Of a DNA stretch of 64,000 bases, positions 34,328 through 42,656 are shown in pieces (position 1 is the stretch's first letter; each line of letters begins with the position of its first letter). The position numbers and the translations under genes are program-made. A model generated the notes under the pieces. That model did not search any database, was not told where the DNA came from, and worked only from the letters and a program-made list of their open reading frames with translations. Source of the DNA: Geothrix sp. PMB-07 (GTDB lineage: Bacteria > Acidobacteriota > Holophagae > Holophagales > Holophagaceae); assembly GCF_030758935.1 (NCBI RefSeq), contig NZ_CP132333.1, forward strand, positions 3,100,992-3,164,991, read 5' to 3'.

Positions 34328-34906
34328 GTGCTTCAAGACTCGCCATCCTTCCTCGCCTACTGGCGCAATGCCCGGTCCCGCACGGTGCGGGTGCTCGACG
34401 CGCTGAGGCCCGAGGACCTGGAATGGGCGCCGACTCCGGGAGCGCTTAGCTTCGGCGACCTGTTTCGCCACCTCGCGGGGCTGGAGCGCTTCATGTACGC
34501 GGAGAATGTGCAGGGCCGCCCCAGCATCTACCCGGGCCACGGCGTGGCGCTGGCCGCGGGCCTCGACGGCGTGCGCGCCTACCTGGACCGCTGCCACGCC
34601 GAAGCCCTGGCCCTCTTCGCCCAGCTGAGCGACGCCGACCTGCTGGCCCCCTGCGTCCTCCGCCTGACGTGCCCTCCCCCGGAGGGCACTCCTGCTTCTT
34701 CGTCGCAGAGTCGGAGCCTCCCGGCGGGCGCCTCCATGGCGACTTGGAAGTGGTTACGGGCCATGGCCGAACACGAAGCCCACCACCGCGGCCAGCTGTA
34801 CCTCATGGCCAGCCTCCGCGGCCGCCCCGTCGCCCCCCTCTTCGGCCTCACCGAGCAGGAGCTGGCGGCGAAATCCGAACCCAAACACGGTCAGAGCCAC
34901 AGATGA
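34328..34906 (+). CDS. DinB family protein
   Basis: The 192-residue four-helix-bundle protein starts at GTG 34328, immediately after the low-GC insert ends. The three metal-binding His positions of DinB/YfiT folds are present: FRHLAGLERFM and AEHEAHHRGQL. DinB-like proteins include metal-dependent thiol transferases (bacillithiol or mycothiol) and many of unknown role. Its last residues (HGQSHR) and stop codon lie inside a palindromic repeat (34896-34973), so the native C-terminus may have been altered. The insert upstream probably removed or replaced its promoter. Confidence 0.85.
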   Translation: MLQDSPSFLAYWRNARSRTVRVLDALRPEDLEWAPTPGALSFGDLFRHLAGLERFMYAENVQGRPSIYPGHGVALAAGLDGVRAYLDRCHAEALALFAQLSDADLLAPCVLRLTCPPPEGTPASSSQSRSLPAGASMATWKWLRAMAEHEAHHRGQLYLMASLRGRPVAPLFGLTEQELAAKSEPKHGQSHR

Positions 34907-34973
34907 ACACGGATGCACACAGATGAGGACCCAGCGGTTCTTCATCCGTGTGGATCCGTGTTCATCCGTGGCC
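34896..34973. repeat. Dispersed palindromic intergenic repeat (copy 2)
   Basis: GCCACAGATGAACACGGATG... and ...CATCCGTGTTCATCCGTGGC form imperfect arms of about 33 bp around CCAGCGGTTCTT. It is the same element as copy 3 at 35687-35764 in opposite orientation: the central bases CCAGCGGTTCTTC are found there as their reverse complement. It supplies the dinB stop codon. Confidence 0.85.
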
Positions 34974-35088
34974 GATCCGTTCTTCCCAAGTCATGCCTGA
35001 GGAGGTAGCCGCCCGGCCCCGTACGCGCCGATCCCGACGGGCCGGTGGGCCGCGTCGGGATCCGTCGGGTAAGGTCAGGCGTCGGGCC

Positions 35089-35541
35089 CTACTGGTAGAT
35101 GCCGCAGAACACCACCACCCCGTTCTCGGCCAGGCAGTACGAGGTCTTCGCCTCGATCTTGCGGGTTTCGGGGTTCAGGCGCTTGAAGTTCACCCAGCCG
35201 CCGCCCTTCTGCTGGCCCGCGGCGATCTGCAGCTTGATGTACTGCACGCCATCGGGATCCTTCACGTTCAAGCGGTTGAGGCCCTTCAGCGCGGCATCGG
35301 CGCCGTGGGCCAGCACCGTGCCGTTCAGATCGTAAGCGGCCAGGTACAGCGTGCTGCCGGGCTTCACGTGGAACTTGCCCGAGCCTTTCTGGATTTCGTC
35401 CAGCAACTTCTCTTTGCCGTTGGCCTTCATGAAGGCGAGGCCTTCCTTCACAAGGGCTTCGGCCTTGGGGCGGTCTGCCGCCTGGGCCCCCAAGGGCAAC
35501 GCCATGACACAGGTCAGCACGGGAATCAGAAACGAACGCAT
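35089..35541 (-). CDS. Periplasmic single Cache domain protein
   Basis: The 150-residue protein has a signal peptide (MRSFLIPVLTCVMALPLGAQA) and one sCache_2-like domain: LVKEGLAFMKANGKEKLLDEI, STLYLAAYDLNGTVLAHG, and WVNFKRLNPETRKIEAKTSY before the end VVFCGIYQ. Stand-alone Cache proteins bind small ligands in the periplasm and may hand them to sensor partners. No kinase or chemoreceptor adjoins. The gene lies between two inverted copies of the same repeat. Confidence 0.85.
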   Translation of the reverse strand: MRSFLIPVLTCVMALPLGAQAADRPKAEALVKEGLAFMKANGKEKLLDEIQKGSGKFHVKPGSTLYLAAYDLNGTVLAHGADAALKGLNRLNVKDPDGVQYIKLQIAAGQQKGGGWVNFKRLNPETRKIEAKTSYCLAENGVVVFCGIYQ

Positions 35542-35686
35542 GAGAAGCTCCAAACGGGCCTGCGGCCCCTCTCTTGTTTTCGGCAACACGCGGCGCCCCC
35601 TGAAATACCGGGTCATCCGGACCCACCCCGGGGAAGCACCCCACCGGCTGGTTTTCCGCGTGTCTCCGTTTCCTATTTTTTTCTTT

Positions 35687-35764
35687 GGCCACAGATACAC
35701 ACAGATTCACACGGATGAAGAACCGCTGGGCCCTCATCCGTGTGAATCCGTGTCCATCCGTGGC
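35687..35764. repeat. Dispersed palindromic intergenic repeat (copy 3)
   Basis: GGCCACAGATACACACAGAT... pairs with ...ATCCGTGTCCATCCGTGGC. Read on the minus strand it matches copy 2 through the arms and the centre (GCCCAGCGGTTCTTC). The pair bounds the Cache gene in inverted orientation about 710 bp apart. It ends 21 bases from the CoA-transferase stop. Confidence 0.85.
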
Positions 35765-35784
35765 TAAAAGGCTGATTCAAAAAC

Positions 35785-37284
35785 CTACTGGTACGCCGCC
35801 CAGTCGGTCTTGCGCATGTCTCCGCTGGCCAAGAATTCGCGGTGCATGGCGAGGCTGAGGGAGAGCGACAACGGCGCGTGGCCCTTGCTCGTGAGCTTGA
35901 GGTAGTCGCGCAGCTGTTCGCGATAGGCCGGGTGGGCGCAGTTCTCGATGATGAGGTGGGCGCGCTCGTGGGGATCCTTGCCCCGCAGGTCGGCCACGCC
36001 CTGCTCGGTGACGATGATCTGCACGGAGTGCTCGCTGTGATCCATGTGGCTCACCATGGGCACGATGGCGGAGATCATGCCGCCCTTGGCGGTCGAGGGG
36101 CAGGAGAAGATGGACAGGTAGGCGTTGCGGGTGAAATCGCCCGAGCCGCCGATGCCGTTCATCATGGTGCTGCCCATGACGTGGGTGCTGTTCACGTTGC
36201 CGCCCAGATCCACCTCGATGGCGGTGTTCATGGACACGATGCCGATGCGCCGCACGATCTCGGGGTGGTTGCTGATCTCCTGGGGACGCAGCAGCACGCG
36301 CTGCTTGAAGTAGTCGAGGTTGCCCAGGATCTTGGCCCGGGCTTCCAGCGACAGGGTGAGGGCGCAGGTGGAGGCGAAGGTGCAGCGGCCGTTCTCCAAC
36401 AAAGGCACCACGGAATCCTGCACCACCTCGGTGTACATCTCGAAGGGCGGGATCTCCTTGCTTTCGCCCAGGGCCGCCAGCACGGCGTTGGCGATGTTGC
36501 CCACGCCCGACTGCAGGGGCAGGAAGCTGGCGGGGATGCGCCCGGCCTTCATTTCCGCCACCAGGAAGCTCGCCACGTGCTGGCCGATCTGATCGGTCAC
36601 CGCCGTGGGCTGATCGAAGGCGCCGGTTTCATCAGGCCGGTTGGTGCGCACCACGGCCACGATCTTGCGGGGATCCACGGTGCAGATGGGGGAACCGATG
36701 CGATCGGACACGCCGAAGACGGGGATCTCGGCGCGGGTGGGGGGATCCTGGGGCTCGAAGAGGTCGTGCATGCCCAGCATGGTGGGCGGCAGGCTTTCGT
36801 TGAGTTCGATGATGATCTTGTCGGCCAGGCGCAGATAAGTGTTGGAGGCGCCCACGGAGGTGCTGAGCACGATGCCGCCGCCGGGGGTGATGTCGCAGGC
36901 TTCCACCACGGCGAAGTGGATGGGGCCCAGGAAGCCGTAGCGGGCGTTCTGGGGCACCACGGAGAGGTGCATGTCCACGAAGCGCACCTGACCCGAGTTG
37001 ATCTGCTTGCGCAGCGTGGCGTTGGATTGGTAGGGGGCGCGGAAGCTGATGGCCTCGGCCTCGGCGAGGGCGCCGTCCAGGCTGGCGCCGGTGGAGGCGC
37101 CGGTGAGCACGCCCACCTTGAAGGGGCGGCCCGCGGCGTGTTCGCGCTTGGCCTTCTCGGCCAGGGCCGCGGGCACATCCTTGGCCGCGCCCGCGGCGGT
37201 GAAGCCGCTGAAGCCAATGGTCTGGCCGTGGCCGATGAGTTCCGCGGCCTCGGCGGCGGTCATGACGGGAAAAGGAATGGACAT
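35785..37284 (-). CDS. Acetyl-CoA hydrolase/transferase family; succinyl-CoA:acetate CoA-transferase likely
   Basis: The 499-residue enzyme probably moves CoA between succinyl-CoA and acetate, which lets acetate enter or leave the TCA cycle. Family features include TIGFSGFTAAGAAKDVP, VGVLTGASTGAS, GGGIVLSTSVGASNTYL, PLQSGVGNIANAVL (the GVG loop), the region IEVDLGGNVNSTHV with the catalytic Glu, and NGIGGSGDFTRNAYLSIF. Length and motifs fit the succinate CoA-transferase branch (AarC-like) better than butyryl or 4-hydroxybutyrate enzymes. It is preceded by a 30-bp palindrome and an Lrp gene on the same strand. Confidence 0.88.
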   Translation of the reverse strand: MSIPFPVMTAAEAAELIGHGQTIGFSGFTAAGAAKDVPAALAEKAKREHAAGRPFKVGVLTGASTGASLDGALAEAEAISFRAPYQSNATLRKQINSGQVRFVDMHLSVVPQNARYGFLGPIHFAVVEACDITPGGGIVLSTSVGASNTYLRLADKIIIELNESLPPTMLGMHDLFEPQDPPTRAEIPVFGVSDRIGSPICTVDPRKIVAVVRTNRPDETGAFDQPTAVTDQIGQHVASFLVAEMKAGRIPASFLPLQSGVGNIANAVLAALGESKEIPPFEMYTEVVQDSVVPLLENGRCTFASTCALTLSLEARAKILGNLDYFKQRVLLRPQEISNHPEIVRRIGIVSMNTAIEVDLGGNVNSTHVMGSTMMNGIGGSGDFTRNAYLSIFSCPSTAKGGMISAIVPMVSHMDHSEHSVQIIVTEQGVADLRGKDPHERAHLIIENCAHPAYREQLRDYLKLTSKGHAPLSLSLSLAMHREFLASGDMRKTDWAAYQ

Positions 37285-37340
37285 GGGAATCCCCTGCGTG
37301 GGTGGTGAGGGTCCGCGCCCGCGTGGAACGGCAAGCGAAG

Positions 37341-37370
37341 GCCCCGGTTCCGGGGCCCCGGAACCGGGGC
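37341..37370. terminator. Perfect 30-bp palindrome
   Basis: Bases 37341-37370 read the same on both strands: the left half is GCCCCGGTTCCGGGG. As RNA it would fold into a stem of up to 15 bp with almost no loop. It lies between the Lrp gene and the CoA-transferase, 57 bp from the start of the latter. It could be a terminator for the regulator, an operator, or both. Confidence 0.5.
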
Positions 37371-37499
37371 GACAAGGCCCAGTTTAGCGGGTTTCAGGCG
37401 TTCATGACCAGAAGATCACGAATGAAATCCGGCCCAGGCGCCCCAGGCCGCTCAAGTGGCTGCTCCTCGGGCTGCTCAACGGGCCGCTCAACGGGGCGC

Positions 37500-37937
37500 T
37501 CAGCGGTGGAAGTGCGACACCATGACCAGCAGGGTCTCGGTGGCATCCACCTGGGGCAGGCGGCCCACCAGGTCGCGGAAGCGGCTCAGGGCCTCCACGC
37601 TTTCCACCTGCACCTGCAGCACCACGTCGGTGCCCCCGGCCACGCTGTCCATGCCGACCACCTCGGGATGGGCCTTCAGCGCCTGGGCCAGGCGCTCGTG
37701 ATCGGGGGCGTGATCCTTCACCAGCAGGTAGGCCCGCACGCCGGGGTGGCGGCGCTCCCGCAGGCGCACTGTGTAGCCCTGGATGACGCCCTCGCGCTCC
37801 AGGCGTTTCATGCGCTCCTGAATGGCCGTGCGCGAGAGGCCCAGCCGGGCCGCGAGGGCCACCTGGGTCAGCCGCGCGTCCGCCGTCAGCTCGGCGAGAA
37901 GGCGCTGATCGAGATCATCCAGCTGGGGGCCATTCAT
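37500..37937 (-). CDS. Lrp/AsnC family transcriptional regulator
   Basis: The 145-residue regulator has an N-terminal helix-turn-helix (LDDLDQRLLAELTADARLTQ, then LSRTAIQERMKRLEREGVI) and a C-terminal RAM/AsnC ligand domain (VRAYLLVKDHAPDHERL, GTDVVLQVQVES). It senses an amino acid or related metabolite as an oligomer. It is upstream of the CoA-transferase on the same strand and might control it. A short GC-rich repeat (GGGCTGCTCAACGGGCCGCT) lies past its stop. Confidence 0.92.
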   Translation of the reverse strand: MNGPQLDDLDQRLLAELTADARLTQVALAARLGLSRTAIQERMKRLEREGVIQGYTVRLRERRHPGVRAYLLVKDHAPDHERLAQALKAHPEVVGMDSVAGGTDVVLQVQVESVEALSRFRDLVGRLPQVDATETLLVMVSHFHR

Positions 37938-38031
37938 GCGGAGACTCTAGCATTCTGCCACCCATCGGGCACCTTGCCAGCTGCCCACAGGCAGGCGCTT
38001 TCCCATACTGGCTGCTTTCCCCGGGAGCCCC

Positions 38032-39111
38032 ATGCGCCACGCCCTGCCCCGCCTCTGCGTGTCTCTGCTCAGCGTCCTCCTGGCCCTGCCCCTTGCGGCC
38101 ACCCGTCCGGCCCTGAAGGAGGCGGCGCGTCAGCAGGTGCTGGCCACGTTGCAGCGGGACATCCGCGCCAACTACATCCTGCCGGAGGTGGGCGAGAAGA
38201 CCCTCGCGGCCATCCAGGCCCGGGAGGCTCAGGGCGCCTACGCCGCCCTGCCCACGCTGGAGGCCTTCGCCGAGGCTCTGCAGAAGGATCTCATCGCGGC
38301 CAGCAAGGATGTGCACTTCAGCGTGACCGTGGAACCGGACTTCAAGCCGGAGCCTGAGAACCACATCGCCACCGCCGAAGAGATCGAGGCTTCGCGGAAA
38401 CACTACCTGGGTTACGGCTACGGCATCTTCAACGTGGATCGGCTGCCGGGCCGCGTGGGCTACCTCGACCTCCGCGGCTTCGGCCCTTCGGAGTTCATGC
38501 GGCGCGGCTACGAGGCGGCCTTCACCCTGCTGGAAGGCACCCACGCGCTCATTCTCGACCTGCGGGAACACACCGGCGGCGATCCCGAGAGCATGACCTA
38601 TTTCGTGAGCCACTTTTTCGCCGAGGGCGATACCCGCCAGCTGGTGAGCCTGCACTACCGGGCCAAGAACGAGACGCGCCAGTACTGGACCACCGCCACC
38701 ACCACGCGCTACACGCGGCCGGTCTACGTGCTCATCTCGCCCAAGACGCTCTCGGGGGGCGAGGCCTGCGCCTACGAGCTGCAGGCCCAGCGCCGCGCCA
38801 AGCTGGTGGGCGAGGTGACCAACGGCGGCGCGAATCCCTGCGATCCCTTCCCCATGGGCTACGATCTGGTGGCCTACATCCCCACGGGCCAGGCCATCCA
38901 CCCCATTACCCACACCAGCTGGGAGCAGGTGGGCGTGAAGCCCGACGTCCAGGCCCCGGCCGCGGATGCCTTAAAAGTGGCGCACGCAGCCATCCTGCGC
39001 GATCTCATCGCCCAGGCCACCGACCCCGAGCGGCGCAAAGAGCTGCAGGAAAGCCTCGACCGGGTGAACCGCGGCGAGGGCAGGCCGAAGGATTATTCGC
39101 GGAAGTTCTAG
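38032..39111 (+). CDS. Secreted S41 family peptidase
   Basis: The 359-residue protein has a signal peptide (about residues 1-23). The N-terminal helical region (LATLQRDIRANYILPEVGEK) and the core GYLDLRGFGPSEFM, ALILDLREHTGGDPESM, VYVLISPKTLSGGEACAYEL match the IRBP-like branch of S41 (tail-specific protease family). The nucleophile is the Ser in SGGEA. There is no PDZ domain. Its stop codon TAG is made from the TA target of the MITE plus the first base of the element, so the original C-terminus may have been longer or identical. Confidence 0.9.
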   Translation: MRHALPRLCVSLLSVLLALPLAATRPALKEAARQQVLATLQRDIRANYILPEVGEKTLAAIQAREAQGAYAALPTLEAFAEALQKDLIAASKDVHFSVTVEPDFKPEPENHIATAEEIEASRKHYLGYGYGIFNVDRLPGRVGYLDLRGFGPSEFMRRGYEAAFTLLEGTHALILDLREHTGGDPESMTYFVSHFFAEGDTRQLVSLHYRAKNETRQYWTTATTTRYTRPVYVLISPKTLSGGEACAYELQAQRRAKLVGEVTNGGANPCDPFPMGYDLVAYIPTGQAIHPITHTSWEQVGVKPDVQAPAADALKVAHAAILRDLIAQATDPERRKELQESLDRVNRGEGRPKDYSRKF

Positions 39112-39380
39112 GGCCTGTTTTCAAAGTGGGGTGTGGCCGCGCAAGGGGCGCCCCCCAAGCGAGACCAGGAAAGCGACGAAGGCGATAGAGGTGCTATCGA
39201 CGAGGAGCTTGACGCAGCATCGCGCCGGGCGCCGCCCCTTGCCCTCCGGGACGTCGCCCAGCCGCACCCCTGGCTGCGTTGGCGGCCTCGAACGATGTCC
39301 CGCATCGCCCTTCGGCCCCCGCCTTGCCATGCGCGCGGCTGGACGGCGTCGCGGCTCGCATCCACTTTGAAAACAGGCCC
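39111..39380. mobile_element. MITE of IS630/mariner type, 270 bp
   Basis: GGGCCTGTTTTCAAAGTGG (39111-39129) is repeated exactly in inverse at 39362-39380. The element is bounded by TA on both sides (39109-39110 and 39381-39382), the target duplication of IS630/Tc1-mariner elements. It encodes no transposase: the ORFs inside are unsupported. The right end has a decayed relative at 40246-40300. Confidence 0.85.
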
Positions 39381-39625
39381 TAGCGACCCGCGAGCGGTTC
39401 GGACCGCCAGCACCAAGATCGTTGGGGCCTTGTGTTGCTCTGCCGACCCGAATACATTGGCAACAGTCGCGAAAAGCGGGCACCTCTTCAAAGGTGATCG
39501 AGTACACGTCAACGGCACCTTGTGTGAGTTGGCCAGCGCATCCGAAACCAGTCGCCTGATGAACGTCAGGCGTGCGCAACCATCCGCGTCTAGGCACGTC
39601 TGGTGATTGCGATGATGGGAGCGCC
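39381..39625. other. Intergenic, no supported gene
   Basis: Between the MITE and the flavoprotein gene I see open frames on both strands but none with a convincing start, ribosome binding site or recognisable protein. The minus-strand reading (GCAGQLTQGAVDVYSITFEE) might be a decayed gene. Confidence 0.3.
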
Positions 39626-40207
39626 ATGATGCGACAGCCCCCCGTAAACGTCGTTGGATTTTCCGCAAGCCCGCGTGCGAAGGGCAGCACGGCCTGGGTG
39701 GTTGAAACCATCCTGGAAGGAGCCCGGGATCAAGGCATGCCAGCACGCTACTGGAGCGCCGCTGACCTTGACCTTCAGCCTTGCCGGGCCTGCTTCGCCT
39801 GCAGGACGAAGGACCGTCGCTGCGTCATCCAGGACGATATGGCCCCGGTGCACGCCTCGATCCTGGAGGCCCAGGCCCTCGTGCTCGGCGCGCCCATCTT
39901 CATGGGCCAGATGAGCGCCCAGGCCAAGATCTTCCTCGACCGTCTCCACCCCTTCTTCGCGCCCCGCTTTTCCCCCACGTTTCAGGAGGAACATGCAGGA
40001 AAGGCCCTGGTCCTGGCTTTCGTCCAGGGGAACCCCGATCCAGGGTTGTTCCAAACCTATGTCGACTACACCCGGCACCTGTTCATGACGCTGGAATTCG
40101 ATGTGCGGGAATGCGTGGTGGTCGCCGGCACGCGAAGCGGGGAGGCTCCGGACCAGGCCGACCTGCGTGCAAGGCTGAAGGGAATCGGCGCCTCCCTGGC
40201 GACCTGA
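39626..40207 (+). CDS. NAD(P)H-dependent FMN reductase / iron-sulfur flavoprotein-like
   Basis: The 193-residue flavodoxin-fold protein binds FMN through VVGFSASPRAKGSTAWVVETI at the N-terminus. A Cys cluster follows (LQPCRACFACRTKDRRCVI, near residues 51-66) as in iron-sulfur flavoproteins, then the FMN loop ALVLGAPIFMGQMSAQAKIFLDR. It probably passes electrons from NAD(P)H to a quinone, nitro compound or metal. The start ATG 39626 has GGGAG close upstream. The gene lies between the MITE and its remnant. Confidence 0.85.
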   Translation: MMRQPPVNVVGFSASPRAKGSTAWVVETILEGARDQGMPARYWSAADLDLQPCRACFACRTKDRRCVIQDDMAPVHASILEAQALVLGAPIFMGQMSAQAKIFLDRLHPFFAPRFSPTFQEEHAGKALVLAFVQGNPDPGLFQTYVDYTRHLFMTLEFDVRECVVVAGTRSGEAPDQADLRARLKGIGASLAT

Positions 40208-40245
40208 TTCCCCGGCCAACTGATTCCAGGCGGCCTGGGCCGGAT

Positions 40246-40300
40246 TCCCATGGGCGCTCCTGGACAGCGTCGCGGCTCGCATCCACGTTGAGAACAGGGC
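40246..40300. mobile_element. Decayed right end of a second MITE copy
   Basis: The string GACAGCGTCGCGGCTCGCATC and the following CCACGTTGAGAACAGGGC match the right end of the MITE at 39111-39380 with a few changes, and TA follows at 40301-40302. The left part of the element is missing. It joins directly to the truncated gene at 40304. Confidence 0.7.
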
Positions 40301-40303
40301 TAG

Positions 40304-40507
40304 CTCCTGGGCCCAGGCCGACAGCCAGTTCCAGCCGGGTTGATTCCCGCGCAGCCACTTGGAGATGCGTACGTTGAGGAAAGTCTCCATGGTGGCCTGC
40401 TGATCCAGATTCTGAAGCAGGCCGCGGATATCGACGCCCTCATCGAAGGCGCTCACCTTGAGATACCGACACACGATGGTCTGGGCCAGCTCCTGCTTGG
40501 TGCTCAT
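40304..40507 (-). pseudogene. Truncated hypothetical gene (5' part)
   Basis: From ATG 40507 the minus strand encodes about 68 plausible residues (MSTKQELAQTIVCRYLKVSA... then FLNVRISKWLRGNQPGWNWL) and then runs into the MITE remnant at 40300. The frame stays open by chance across the flavoprotein gene, but that part is antisense and not real. The gene has lost its 3' end. I do not recognise the family. Confidence 0.55.
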
Positions 40508-41034
40508 GGACCGCTCCGGAATCGTCTGGTGCAGCATGCTGCAGGAGATGGAGTCTTGGCGAGGCCGCTGAATGACCGGACCCCGGTTTCGGTGGCAGAT
40601 GCGGAAGGCGACCCCAACCGCAGGCAGCCGGTGCTTCGCATCGCCTTAAATGTCCCGAAAACCAAAACACGATCTGGGCTTGCGGGCCCAACTACCGTTC
40701 GGAGTCGGAAAACGACCGTTCGCGGAAATCCATTGAATACATGCTGGTGAAATTCAACCATTAAGCCGTCGATTCACACAGTTCTAATCTCTTTTTCATG
40801 CGCCACAAGGTTACGACATTAAATAACACTCAAAACACATCAGTTATAATTTTTATTATATATTCAATAATAACATATAAATAGTATTAAAATAATAGAA
40901 TTAATAGCATAAATTATATATAAATTTATCGAGGATGGAAAGATGAAATGGCGATGCCAAAATAGAGCTCCTCCGCACCAATTACCATAGCATATTAATT
41001 AAAACTCCATGTTGCATCCTAAGGATATTACATC
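40508..41034. other. Intergenic region turning from GC-rich to very AT-rich
   Basis: 40508-40760 contains no supported gene. From about 40790 to 41030 the sequence is strongly AT-rich (runs such as TATATTCAATAATAACATAT), unlike anything else in the backbone. It includes many possible -10 boxes and the upstream region of the secreted protein that starts at 41035. No repeat or mobile-element end is clear. Confidence 0.5.
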
Positions 41035-42399
41035 ATGAAGATAATTAGAATTTTTATACTATTTACGATCATGGCTTGGCTGACCTCAGCAACAGTCAAT
41101 GCCCAGACGCTTGGAGGCCTTATAACACGTACAGAAACAATAACATATGCAGAAGACCCTGATTTTCCAGATGAGATCTGGCCAACCAGCAGCACCTGTT
41201 CAAACTGGCAGTGGACGGATGCAAATGGAGTTGTTCACCATTTTAATGGCACCACCGAAACATATTACAAATATATATTTTACCCTAATGGCGGAAGGAA
41301 GTTGACCGGATCGTGGAGTACAGCATTAACAAATGTTCAGGCAACAGATGGTTCCAATTATTATCTAACGGCTAAGGGCGGTACAGGTTACGTCAATGGA
41401 ACAGGGAACCTGTACCCCAAGTACCAAGTGCTTTCCGTGATTTACGCGGCGCCCGGAAGTGGAAGTCGCGTGGACTACACCTCCACTTCGGTCGCGGGCA
41501 ATTCCACAAATGTGTCCAGCTCCTTCGCCAACGGCATGCAGTTCTCCGCAACGGTCGGCGGGAGCCTCTTCTTTGCGGGAGGAACCAGTACGTACAGCGC
41601 CGGATGGACCTCGACCAAGACGAGTTCGAACACGATCTCCGTGTCGAAGACGGTCGGCTATGGCATCACCAGCAATGGCCAAACCAATCCGCCCTACGGA
41701 GTCGATCACGATTTCGATCAAGTCATCATTTGCTTGAATCCCGCGCTCTCCTTTGTGGCATCCACCTCCGCTGCCATCGCCAATGTTCCGCAGTGGACCA
41801 TCGGCTGCGATACCAGAGATCCCAATGCCGGCAGCGGGCCCGATATTGTTTCTCTCACCGTCGCGGAACTGAAAAACCCTTCGCTGATCACCAACCCGGA
41901 CCTGCTGGACCGGCTGAACCGCAGCTGGGCCGGATTCGGCCAGGGGCTGACCATCAGCGACTATCAGGCCATCCTGGGCCGTAACCCCTTCGCGAACGAT
42001 GGCACCAACGGCTCCAGGCCGGCCTTCAATTCACTCGTGAGCAATAACAGGTTCCGCCAAGTCGGCTCGATCTACTACGCGCCTCTGGCGCCGGGGCAGG
42101 GCCCCCAGACCACGACTGGATGGATCAACTATTCAAGTTCAGATAGCACCACGTCCAGCGCCCAAGACACCTATTCCGTTTCCACCAGCACCCAGGGGGA
42201 TGTCGACTTCTTCGTCAAAATCCACATCAACAATTCGTCGAACTACACCTGGACCAATACGACATCCCAAACCATCTCCTCGGGAACGACGCAGCAATCG
42301 AGCTATTCGGTCCCCCGCCCCCCCAACGGCTGGGGGGGATCAACCGAAATCCTGGTGTGGCAGGACATGGTTTATGGAACGTTCTTCTTCTCCTACTGA
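41035..42399 (+). CDS. Secreted Ser/Thr-rich protein of unknown function
   Basis: The 454-residue protein has a signal peptide (residues 1-24, ending TVNAQ). Two long stretches have alternating Ser/Thr of the kind seen in membrane-inserting hairpins of aerolysin-type pore formers. The first is about residues 150-210 (SVAGNSTNVSSSFANGMQFS, GWTSTKTSSNTISVSKTVGYG) and the second about 360-430 (SSSDSTTSSAQDTYSVSTST, TNTTSQTISSGTTQQSSYSV). The likeness is stylistic only. Base composition shifts within the gene: the first 400 bases are AT-rich and the rest GC-rich, suggesting an acquired gene or a chimera. No neighbour suggests a role. Confidence 0.6.
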   Translation: MKIIRIFILFTIMAWLTSATVNAQTLGGLITRTETITYAEDPDFPDEIWPTSSTCSNWQWTDANGVVHHFNGTTETYYKYIFYPNGGRKLTGSWSTALTNVQATDGSNYYLTAKGGTGYVNGTGNLYPKYQVLSVIYAAPGSGSRVDYTSTSVAGNSTNVSSSFANGMQFSATVGGSLFFAGGTSTYSAGWTSTKTSSNTISVSKTVGYGITSNGQTNPPYGVDHDFDQVIICLNPALSFVASTSAAIANVPQWTIGCDTRDPNAGSGPDIVSLTVAELKNPSLITNPDLLDRLNRSWAGFGQGLTISDYQAILGRNPFANDGTNGSRPAFNSLVSNNRFRQVGSIYYAPLAPGQGPQTTTGWINYSSSDSTTSSAQDTYSVSTSTQGDVDFFVKIHINNSSNYTWTNTTSQTISSGTTQQSSYSVPRPPNGWGGSTEILVWQDMVYGTFFFSY

Positions 42400-42504
42400 T
42401 GCAGCCATGCCGGGCCAAGGCGGCCGCTTGATGAGCCTACGGAATCGTGGTGCATCCGTGGCTGAAACCAGCCTTGCAATCACACCCACAATAAAAGAGT
42501 GACT

Positions 42505-42584
42505 TAAGCGGAGAAAAACGGAGGGGCGAGGAGAGCGGAGAACGGCATTCAGCCTTCCTCCGCATCCCTCCGCCCTTCCGCTTA
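42505..42584. repeat. Imperfect intergenic palindrome
   Basis: TAAGCGGA (42505-42512) pairs with TCCGCTTA (42577-42584), and GGAGGG inside pairs with CCCTCC. The arms are built of GGAG/CTCC phrases. It lies between the secreted protein and the convergent tricorn protease gene and may stop transcription on both sides. CATCCGTGGCTGAAA near 42451 resembles the end of the palindromic repeat family. Confidence 0.5.
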
Positions 42585-42656
42585 CCTCTGCTTCCAACAG
42601 TCCTTTGCTTGGACCACGGATGAATACCGTCTTTTACGACGGCCGGTGTTCGAGCG

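Noticed and set aside
35842-37308. 488-codon plus-strand frame opposite the CoA-transferase
   Set aside because: It consists of His/Gly/Ala-rich shadow sequence. The minus-strand gene has all family motifs.
39131-39370. Small ORFs inside the MITE
   Set aside because: They are Arg/Pro/Ser-rich frames without a ribosome binding site. The element is bounded by inverted repeats and TA and has no room for a transposase.
39590-40504. 315-codon minus-strand frame through the flavoprotein region
   Set aside because: Only the first 68 codons from 40507 look like protein. The rest is antisense to the flavoprotein gene and passes through the MITE remnant.
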